DNA of 48,367 nucleotides, taken from assembly GCA_013152085.1 (NCBI GenBank), contig JAADHC010000042.1, positions 1-48,367 on the forward strand, in the 5' to 3' direction. The notes below the pieces were generated by a model. That model was not told the origin of the DNA. It made no database searches and saw only the letters and a list, made by a program, of their open reading frames with translations. Of the stretch, positions 41,767-48,367 are shown in pieces. How positions within the stretch are numbered: the stretch's first letter is position 1; every line of letters begins with the position of its first letter. The position numbers and the translations under genes are program-made. This DNA is from Chlorobiota bacterium (GTDB lineage Bacteria; Bacteroidota; Bacteroidia; Bacteroidales; VadinHA17).

Positions 41767-42279
41767 ATGGATCGTATTCATTCTGATTTTTTCAGCCGTG
41801 ATGTTCTGGAAGTGGCTCCCGGCCTTTTGGGTGCTATCCTGTGCAGGAAAGATGAGAAAGGAATCATTCACCGGCAGATGATCACCGAAGTGGAGGCCTA
41901 TCGCGGAGAAAAAGATATGGCGTGCCATGCCAGGGCCGGAAAAACAATGCGGACAGCCGTGATGTATGAATCCGGGGGCATCCTGTACGTTTATCTCATT
42001 TACGGGATGTACACTATGCTGAATATTGTCACCGGCCCTGCCGGACACCCGCAGGCGGTATTAATCCGGGAAACGGAGGATTTTCACGGTCCCGGTATCC
42101 TTACCCGCGATCTTTTCATTGACAGTTCGTTCAATAAGGAGAATCTGGATACTTCAGACCGTATCTGGATAGTGGCAGGGAGCAAGGTCGCTTATGAAAC
42201 CCATTCACGCATCGGGGTTGAATATGCCGGTGATTACTGGAAAAATGTTCCCTGGAGATTTCGTATAAGTAATCACTGA
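41767..42279 (+). CDS. Alkyladenine (3-methyladenine) DNA glycosylase, short form
   Basis: The enzyme flips and removes alkylated purines to begin base-excision repair. From the ATG at 41767 the protein has 170 residues. Family motifs are EVAPGLLGAILCR, then TEVEAYRGEKDMACHA, where E43 and Y45 correspond to the catalytic Glu and the stacking Tyr of human AAG. Next come GILYVYLIYGMYTMLNIVTG and QAVLIRE, then HGPGILTRDLFID and a final NVPWRFRIS. The segment between VLIRE and GPGIL is only a few residues, whereas in longer members it carries a helical insert. The start lies 5 bp after the deaminase stop, so the two are probably co-transcribed. Confidence 0.9.
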   Translation: MDRIHSDFFSRDVLEVAPGLLGAILCRKDEKGIIHRQMITEVEAYRGEKDMACHARAGKTMRTAVMYESGGILYVYLIYGMYTMLNIVTGPAGHPQAVLIRETEDFHGPGILTRDLFIDSSFNKENLDTSDRIWIVAGSKVAYETHSRIGVEYAGDYWKNVPWRFRISNH

Positions 42280-42457
42280 TATCCGGATCGTTTTCCAAAA
42301 AAGATAACTTGCAGACAGGTGGCTAAGGATAAAGATGTTTTTTTATTCAGAAAATTTATCTTGGTTATTAACAGAAATATTACTCCTGCCATTTCACAGG
42401 TTTTTTCAAATTTTATTTATAATGTAAACTTTCCACTTCTGAAAAGGTTATTGCTGC

Positions 42458-43624
42458 CTATAAATCGAGAAGGTCAAAAGTGTGATTGAAGATCATTTGT
42501 AATCCGACGGAATAATCAAAGGCCTTTCGCCCGAGGTCCCAGTATCCGTCGGAGAAAAAGAAGAATTCCGGGCCTCCTGCCAGGGAGCGGTAATAACCCA
42601 GTCGCATTTTGATCAGCTGTCTGTCGGGAAGATACCTGCCCGGGGCATTCTCCGAAACCGAAGCAAACTGAGGTTCACCCGTAAGGGAAAAGAAATGATT
42701 TGCCCACCAGTATCCCCCGGAAAAAGACCAGTGGCCGGCTTTCACTTCCAGCTTGGGATAAACGGCTGTGCCGGACGAAAACGGGAATAACAGATTTCCT
42801 GAGGCATCAAAATAACGAAAAACAAGAAAACTGAGACCATACCGGTGAATAAACGAGCTTTCCGTATTTCTTTCGGCGATAACCCCCCCGGCAATATTTC
42901 CAAAAGTATGAACCGGTAACGGGGATTGATCAATCTGTCCTCCACGATGAAAAATCAATGAATAAACAGGGATCGTTATGGTCCATGATGACAAATCCGG
43001 AAACGGAGAAAAGAGGGTTGAAGTTCCAAAGGCCAGCTCCTCCTGGTGCGGATCCCCCGGCTGAATAAAGCTTCGCCAATCGAGCCAGTAATCCCCCCGG
43101 ATCCGGGTAGTATTCAGGATGGCCTGAATACCTTCTTCGATATTATCAGATAATGAAAGGTCAAACTTATATAACGGTTCCGGTAACCGGTGGTGCAGTG
43201 ATCCGTCTAGCGTTCCCATAGTGAGGGAGAAGGACGGGTTAAACCTGTATGTGGCAGCAAGTACCGGCCGCCACTGCACAAAACGGTCCATGCCCGAATA
43301 TTTTAGCAGGTATATCCCGGTAGTCAGGTCAAAGTTGCTGCTGACTCGATAATGAATAACCGGCTGCAATTGAAATCCCAGCAGGGTATATCCCGGTTCC
43401 AGGGGGTTGAAAAATTCGGCATCATAAACAAATTCGCGGTTACTCACCTGCAGGGAAAGGGCTTTGTGATGTGCTGTGTCAGGAATTACCAGGAAAGGTA
43501 AAGGAAAAGCTTTATTCGTCTGAGCTTTTACTGCGTGGGGTGAAATAAAGAATCCTGCCGTCAGTATGATCCATAAGCAAATTTCCTTCCCGATTTTCAG
43601 GGTTATCCCGGTTTTGTTCTTCAT
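42458..43624 (-). CDS. Putative outer-membrane beta-barrel protein of unknown family
   Basis: I do not recognise a family. The 388-residue protein has a signal peptide (about 10-36, ending VKAQ) and then alternating strands rich in aromatic residues (LLGFQLQPVIHYRVSSNFDLTTGIYLL, FSLTMGTLDGSLHHRL, FSFSGGYWWANHFF-like stretches near residue 300). The end (SVGLQMIFNHTFDLLDL) also looks like a strand. This pattern fits a medium-sized outer-membrane barrel. It is divergent from the DUF2723 gene and convergent with the glycosylase gene, so neighbours do not hint at its role. Confidence 0.65.
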   Translation of the reverse strand: MKNKTGITLKIGKEICLWIILTAGFFISPHAVKAQTNKAFPLPFLVIPDTAHHKALSLQVSNREFVYDAEFFNPLEPGYTLLGFQLQPVIHYRVSSNFDLTTGIYLLKYSGMDRFVQWRPVLAATYRFNPSFSLTMGTLDGSLHHRLPEPLYKFDLSLSDNIEEGIQAILNTTRIRGDYWLDWRSFIQPGDPHQEELAFGTSTLFSPFPDLSSWTITIPVYSLIFHRGGQIDQSPLPVHTFGNIAGGVIAERNTESSFIHRYGLSFLVFRYFDASGNLLFPFSSGTAVYPKLEVKAGHWSFSGGYWWANHFFSLTGEPQFASVSENAPGRYLPDRQLIKMRLGYYRSLAGGPEFFFFSDGYWDLGRKAFDYSVGLQMIFNHTFDLLDL

Positions 43625-43678
43625 GTCGTAGAGATATAGAATCGCACGACGAAATTAAAATTAATCCCCCGAATTTGC

Positions 43679-43686
43679 TAATTTTG
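43679..43686 (+). promoter_or_regulatory. Candidate -7 box (TAATTTTG) of the DUF2723 gene
   Basis: TAATTTTG matches TAnnTTTG, 79 bp before the ATG at 43766. A good -33 box at the proper distance is not seen. Confidence 0.45.
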
Positions 43687-43765
43687 ACGTTCGACCGGGA
43701 TAAATTTGCAGGATGGCTGTGGAGTAACCGGAATTTACAGAAGGATATAACAAAAAAAGCTGTAC

Positions 43766-46700
43766 ATGAACAATTTTCGCAAAATCAATTTGATCGCCGG
43801 TTGGGTTATTTTCGCGGTGGCATCAATGGTGTATCTTTCAACCATCGAACCCACTGCCAGTTTCTGGGATTGCGGTGAATTTATTGCTTCGGCATATAAG
43901 CTGGAGGTCGGCCATCCTCCCGGAGCCCCTTTCTTCATGTTGATCGGCCGTTTCTTTTCACTGTTTGCCGGCGCCAACCCAGCCGCCGTTGCAAAAATGA
44001 TCAATGCCTGGTCAGCACTGGCCAGCGGCCTTACCATTATGTTCCTTTACTGGACCATTGTACATCTTGCCCGGAAAGTCGTGATTAAGGATACGGAAGC
44101 GATGACTACAGGACAAATCTTTACTGTTGTGGGTAGCGGGATTATAGGCGCCCTTGCTTATGCATTCAGTGATACGTTCTGGTTTTCGGCTGTCGAAGGG
44201 GAAGTTTATGCTACATCATCCCTGATCACCGCACTGGTTTTCTGGGCCATACTGAAGTGGGAAAATGTTGCAGACCAACCCCATTCCGGACGCTGGATTA
44301 TCCTGATCTTCTATTTGATCGGTCTCTCCATCGGGGTACATTTACTGAACCTGCTGGCCATTCCGGCCATTGTTTTCGTCTATTACTATCGTAAATACAC
44401 ACCAACGCCGAAAGGTTTTGCTGTTGCTCTTCTGGTTTCCATCGTACTACTGGGACTCATCATGTATTTTTTTATTCCCTGGACAGTGCGGGTAGGTTCG
44501 TGGTTTGAATTGTTATTCGTCAATGTATTCGGTCTGCCCTTTAACTCCGGTGTTCTGGTATATCTGTTGCTGCTGGGTGTGGGAATCTATTTCGGGATCA
44601 GGTATTCTGTCAGAAAAAAGAAAGTATTGCTCAACACCATACTATTGAGTACCACCATGTTACTCATCGGATATTCTTCCTATATTGCCGTAGTGATCCG
44701 GTCAAATGCCGAACCTCCGATGGATCAGAATAATCCGGATAATGTATTTAACCTGCTTTACTACCTAAACAGAGAGCAGTATGGTGAACGTCCTTTATTC
44801 AAAGGACAATATTACAATGCACCTATTATTGATATTAAATATACTAAACCGACTTATGTCAAATCCGGCAAAAAGTATAAAATGATCAGCCGGAAACCGG
44901 AGTATATCTATGATTCGCGTTTCACCACGATTTTCCCGCGCATGTACAGCCGTGAAGCGCAGCATGTCCGGGATTATAAATACTGGGCCGGAACGGATGG
45001 TAAAAAGGTTACATTACGTCTTGGTGACGGAACAACGCGCCAGGAAACGGTGCCAACCTTTGGCGAAAATCTGCGTTTCTTCTTCCGTTACCAGGTGGGG
45101 TTTATGTACCTGAGGTATTTTATGTGGAATTTTTCAGGACGGCAAAATGATTACCAGGGGCATGGAGATAAGATCCACGGGAACTGGATCAGCGGGATAC
45201 CGTTCATTGACAATTCACGCCTGGGCGACCAGGATAAACTTCCTGATTATCTAAAGAATAACCGTGCCAGAAACCGGTATTTTATGTTTCCGCTGCTGCT
45301 CGGCCTGCTGGGGGCCGTATTCCATTACCGGCAGGCGCCTAAGGATTTCTGGATTATCCTGTTATTGTTTGTTTTTACCGGTATTGCCATTGTCGTTTAC
45401 CTGAACCAGTATCCTCACCAGCCCCGGGAAAGGGATTATGCCTATGCAGGGTCGTTCTATGCCTTTACGATCTGGATCGGACTGGGAATAACGGCACTGG
45501 TGAAAACCCTTCCTGCGAAAATCAATGAAAAACTAAGGGCCATTATGGTGACCCTGGTGATGCTTGTACTGGTACCGGGGATCATGGCCTCGGAAAACCG
45601 GGATGATCATGACCGTTCGGGTCGTTATACCGCCAGGGATTTTGCCCGGAATTATCTAAACTCATGCGCAAAAGATGCCATTCTTTTCACCAACGGCGAT
45701 AATGATACTTTTCCGCTCTGGTATGTGCAGGAGGTCGAAGGTTTCCGGACGGATGTCCGGGTGGTTAATCTCAGCTATCTCAGTGCCGACTGGTATATTG
45801 ACCAGTTGAAAAGAAAAGCTTATGATTCTGATCCCGTTCCTTTTTCACTTACACGTGATAAGTATGTTGCCGGCACACGGGATGCCGTTCTTATTCAGCA
45901 GAGAATACCGGAATATTACAACCTGGAGGAGCTGATGCGGTTTGTAGCCGATGACAATCCCAAAACCCGGGTTCCTTCACCTTTTGGCAGGGACGTAATG
46001 GCGGATTTTTTTCCTACAGGGAAGTTTATTATCCCGGTGGATACCGTTAAGGTGAGGGAAAACGGTACGGTCTCTCCGTGGAATCCCCTGCCTGTGGTAA
46101 AAGAGATCAGGTGGGAAATGAAACGGGAAGTGGTATATAAAAACACGTTGATGGTCCTTGACCTGCTCTCTCATAATCATTGGGAACGCCCTGTATATTT
46201 TGCCATTTCCATTCCAAGCGATTCTTATATCGGCCTGCAGGATTACTTCCAGGCCGAAGGCCTTGCTTACCGGTTTGTGCCGGTAAAAGCCGGGAATACC
46301 GGTGATATTGGCCGCGTGGACAGCCGGATCATGTATGAGAATGTAATGAACCGTTATTACTGGGGCGGGGTGACCGATTCCTCCGTTTACCTGGATGAAA
46401 ACAACCGGCGGATGCTTACCAATTTCCGGAACACTTTCGACCGGCTGGCTGAAGCCCTGATCTCTGAGGGGAAGGATGATTCGGCACGGAAGGTACTCGA
46501 CCGGTGTGTGGAAATCATTCCCGACCGGGTAACGCCTTTTGGCTATTTCTCGCTTCCGGTATTGCGTTCTTATTATCGTCTGGGAGAGACGGAAAAAGCG
46601 CGGTTAGTCGGACAGCAACTGGAAAAAAATATGCGGCAGGAGCTGGAGTATATCCTTGACCTTTCACCGCGGCACCGTACCTTGCTGAGCAACCAGCTAC

Positions 46701-46825
46701 AGCTTGACCTGCATATTTATCAGCAGGTACTGAACATTACCCAGCAATATGATAAAAGTTTTGATTCCGGTGATTGGGTAAACATATTCACAGGGTTTGT
46801 ACAAAAATATCAAACAGACCGTTAA
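43766..46825 (+). CDS. DUF2723 (TMEM260-like) membrane glycosyltransferase
   Basis: The 1019-residue protein begins with a membrane span and then SFWDCGEFIASAYKLEVGHPPGAPFFMLIGR (residues about 33-63), the signature of DUF2723. The acidic DCGEF pair sits in the place of the catalytic aspartates of GT-C fold mannosyltransferases. About ten further spans follow to residue 600, interrupted by a soluble loop (about 320-490). QPRERDYAYAGSFYAF precedes the last spans. Residues 620-1019 are soluble: TNGDNDTFPLWYVQEVEG, then a helical end with TPR-like character (SEGKDDSARKVLDRCVEIIPD). The human relative TMEM260 is an O-mannosyltransferase, so glycan transfer to proteins or lipids outside the cytosol is likely. 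The deacetylase gene follows after 11 bp. Confidence 0.9.
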   Translation: MNNFRKINLIAGWVIFAVASMVYLSTIEPTASFWDCGEFIASAYKLEVGHPPGAPFFMLIGRFFSLFAGANPAAVAKMINAWSALASGLTIMFLYWTIVHLARKVVIKDTEAMTTGQIFTVVGSGIIGALAYAFSDTFWFSAVEGEVYATSSLITALVFWAILKWENVADQPHSGRWIILIFYLIGLSIGVHLLNLLAIPAIVFVYYYRKYTPTPKGFAVALLVSIVLLGLIMYFFIPWTVRVGSWFELLFVNVFGLPFNSGVLVYLLLLGVGIYFGIRYSVRKKKVLLNTILLSTTMLLIGYSSYIAVVIRSNAEPPMDQNNPDNVFNLLYYLNREQYGERPLFKGQYYNAPIIDIKYTKPTYVKSGKKYKMISRKPEYIYDSRFTTIFPRMYSREAQHVRDYKYWAGTDGKKVTLRLGDGTTRQETVPTFGENLRFFFRYQVGFMYLRYFMWNFSGRQNDYQGHGDKIHGNWISGIPFIDNSRLGDQDKLPDYLKNNRARNRYFMFPLLLGLLGAVFHYRQAPKDFWIILLLFVFTGIAIVVYLNQYPHQPRERDYAYAGSFYAFTIWIGLGITALVKTLPAKINEKLRAIMVTLVMLVLVPGIMASENRDDHDRSGRYTARDFARNYLNSCAKDAILFTNGDNDTFPLWYVQEVEGFRTDVRVVNLSYLSADWYIDQLKRKAYDSDPVPFSLTRDKYVAGTRDAVLIQQRIPEYYNLEELMRFVADDNPKTRVPSPFGRDVMADFFPTGKFIIPVDTVKVRENGTVSPWNPLPVVKEIRWEMKREVVYKNTLMVLDLLSHNHWERPVYFAISIPSDSYIGLQDYFQAEGLAYRFVPVKAGNTGDIGRVDSRIMYENVMNRYYWGGVTDSSVYLDENNRRMLTNFRNTFDRLAEALISEGKDDSARKVLDRCVEIIPDRVTPFGYFSLPVLRSYYRLGETEKARLVGQQLEKNMRQELEYILDLSPRHRTLLSNQLQLDLHIYQQVLNITQQYDKSFDSGDWVNIFTGFVQKYQTDR

Positions 46826-46836
46826 TTGAACAGGAT

Positions 46837-47421
46837 ATGGTAATTCAACCTCAGGGGTGGGTGATGAAATGTTTTCCGGACCTGGTCTGGCGGATGCCGG
46901 GTGCGGATAATACTATCTATCTCACCTTTGACGACGGCCCCGATCCGGAGGGAACCCCCCGCATTCTTGACCTGTTGGCAGAGTATAAGGCCAAGGCCAC
47001 TTTTTTCTGCCTGGGCAGGCGGGTGGAAAAGTATCCTGATCTGTTCGAACGTATAAAAAAGGAAGGGCATGCGGTAGGGAATCATACTTACAGCCACCTG
47101 AGCGGGTGGACAACGGGTAACAGGAAATATTTTGAAGATATTGAACGTGCAGACAAGCTCATCGGCAGCAAACTTTTCCGCCCGCCCTATGGCCGCATCC
47201 GCCCGTCTCAGATCCGTGTATTGAAAGAAAGGTATAAAATTATTATGTGGGATGTAATGAGTGGGGATTATGATCCACGGCAGACACCGGAACAGATCAG
47301 CCGGAGACTGGAAAAACATATAAGGCCGGGAAGTGTGGTGGTGGGGCATGAAGGACAAATTAATTACTTTAATAGAAAAATATTTTTTTTTAAATCCGTT
47401 TACTCCCTTGCCAAATTATGA
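46837..47421 (+). CDS. NodB-type polysaccharide deacetylase with altered C-terminus
   Basis: I start it at the ATG at 46837 (194 residues). The motifs of carbohydrate esterase family 4 are present: TFDDGPDPEGTP (D32, D33), ATFFCLGRRVEKYP, GNHTYSH with metal ligands H83 and H87, and FRPPYGRIRP. The last motif is GHEGQ, where the family usually has an HD pair. The final 20 or so residues (NYFNRKIFFFKSVYSLAKL) lie in AT-rich DNA and are shorter than the usual end, in which a helix follows. No signal peptide is seen. The family removes acetyl groups from chitin-like or peptidoglycan sugars. The stop overlaps the next start (ATGA), which indicates coupling to the glycosyltransferase gene. Confidence 0.85.
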   Translation: MVIQPQGWVMKCFPDLVWRMPGADNTIYLTFDDGPDPEGTPRILDLLAEYKAKATFFCLGRRVEKYPDLFERIKKEGHAVGNHTYSHLSGWTTGNRKYFEDIERADKLIGSKLFRPPYGRIRPSQIRVLKERYKIIMWDVMSGDYDPRQTPEQISRRLEKHIRPGSVVVGHEGQINYFNRKIFFFKSVYSLAKL

Positions 47422-48367
47422 ATAATTTTCAAAAAGAAAAAATACTGATTTGTTCATCTTTTACCCCTCCTGTCAATGCAGGAGGAGGGAGAAATGCGTA
47501 TAATTTTGGGAAATTTCTGGTAAAAAAAGGAGAAACCGTTACTTTACTTTCATTAAACAGAAAAGGCAAACAAAAATATAAAGAATCTGACGAGGGACTA
47601 AAAATTAGACGTTTGATGTATTTTAACAACAACATCATAACTAAAATTATATCTCTAATAATTATCCTCCCAGGTTATTTTTTTCATATCGCCAAGAATA
47701 ATGTGGTTTTTATTTATGGAGGGAATATTATTGGGTATGAAATAATAATACTGTTTGGAAAACTTATGAAAAAAAAAATAGTTTTCCAGTCTCTTCTAAT
47801 GGATGAAGATGATATAGACACACTCATTAAAAATCGGCCTGGAGGAAAAATCAGAAAGCATATTCTTAATAAAATAGATATTTATTTCTCATTAAATTCT
47901 GCCTTTACACAAATCTGGAAAAATAATTTTACAGATTCAAACAAAATTTTTGAGACCGTACAAGGTGTTGACACATCTTCTTTCTTCGGTGTAAATGAAG
48001 AAGTGAAGAAAAAGATCAGGAACAGATTAAATATACCTGATAAAGTATTTATAATTGTCACAGTGGGTTATTTGATTGAAAGGAAAGGATTCAGGGGAAT
48101 TTTTAAAATATTATCTGAACTTGATTTCCCTTTTTATTACTTAATAATTGGTGATTACAAAGTTTCAAAAGATCATTATATGTTCCATCTCAATAAGGAA
48201 ATGAAAAAACTTTATGATCAGGGCAAGGCACTTCTTGGCACAAAAGTTATTTTTATGGGGCCAAAAACCAATATCCTTGAATATTTAAATGCCTCAGACG
48301 TTTTTCTATTAAATTCAAAACAAGAAGGATTCCCTAATGCAATATTAGAAAGTATGGCATGTGGTTT
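47418..48367 (+). CDS. Glycosyltransferase family 4-type, 3' end outside window
   Basis: The frame opens at the ATG at 47418 and runs to the right edge (316 codons) without a stop. The N-terminal half has ILICSSFTPPVNAGGGRNAYNFGKFL, with the glycine-rich loop typical of GT-B enzymes. The second half has IIVTVGYLIERKGF (residues about 213-226), the fixed linker of GT4, then VIFMGPKTNILEYLNASDVFLLNSKQEGFPNAILESMACG, with the E-x7-E motif (E and E in EGFPNAILE) that binds the nucleotide sugar. It should act in synthesis of a surface polysaccharide. It overlaps the deacetylase gene by 4 bp and is notably AT-rich compared with genes to its left. Confidence 0.9.
   Translation, partial: MNNFQKEKILICSSFTPPVNAGGGRNAYNFGKFLVKKGETVTLLSLNRKGKQKYKESDEGLKIRRLMYFNNNIITKIISLIIILPGYFFHIAKNNVVFIYGGNIIGYEIIILFGKLMKKKIVFQSLLMDEDDIDTLIKNRPGGKIRKHILNKIDIYFSLNSAFTQIWKNNFTDSNKIFETVQGVDTSSFFGVNEEVKKKIRNRLNIPDKVFIIVTVGYLIERKGFRGIFKILSELDFPFYYLIIGDYKVSKDHYMFHLNKEMKKLYDQGKALLGTKVIFMGPKTNILEYLNASDVFLLNSKQEGFPNAILESMACG

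Overview
The window looks like a chromosome segment of a Bacteroidota bacterium, probably of the class Bacteroidia. Signs of this are the rplM-rpsI-rpsB-tsf cluster in one block, several -7 boxes of the Bacteroidota form TAnnTTTG (one with a correctly spaced TTTG -33 box), mostly weak Shine-Dalgarno sequences, and families common in that phylum (DUF5916, DUF1987/SiaC, DUF2723, FadL-type porins, GlnRS). I see no phage, insertion sequence, CRISPR array or rRNA.

Layout. Positions 1-2621 hold the N-terminal part of a large surface protein with tandem repeats and a YadA-like head, running off the left edge. Next come a DUF5916 outer-membrane protein, a lone SiaC-like gene, and a 6.7-kb gene for a 2222-residue protein. 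That protein combines a class I/II PLP aminotransferase domain with a C-terminal P-loop domain of the HPr-kinase/PEP-carboxykinase type. A FadL-type porin and a lipoprotein sulfatase follow.

Positions 16.8-27.5 kb form the most distinctive region. It holds five multiheme c-type cytochromes with 12, 5, 11, 5 and 4 haem motifs, 37 in all. With them are one haem-free outer-membrane barrel, two NHL beta-propeller proteins and two paralogous OB-fold proteins on the opposite strand. The tight order NHL lipoprotein - pentahaem lipoprotein - barrel - undecahaem protein suggests a porin-cytochrome conduit that moves electrons across the outer membrane. Three cytochromes share one tetrahaem module, and the smallest consists of nothing else, so it is a candidate subunit of an extracellular cytochrome filament.

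The rest is mostly housekeeping: tRNA-Cys, folB, glnS, a Tat-exported glycosylasparaginase, tRNA-Gln, a GYD protein, a penicillin-acylase family enzyme, frr, pyrH, tsf, rpsB, rpsI and rplM. From 39.7 kb there are envelope and nucleotide-repair genes: O-antigen ligase-like, guanine deaminase-like, alkyladenine DNA glycosylase, an unknown barrel, a DUF2723 membrane glycosyltransferase, a polysaccharide deacetylase and a glycosyltransferase cut by the right edge. The base composition becomes markedly AT-rich near 47.37 kb, which suggests entry into a surface-polysaccharide locus.

All calls come from reading the sequence. No homology search was run, so family names rest on recognised motifs.
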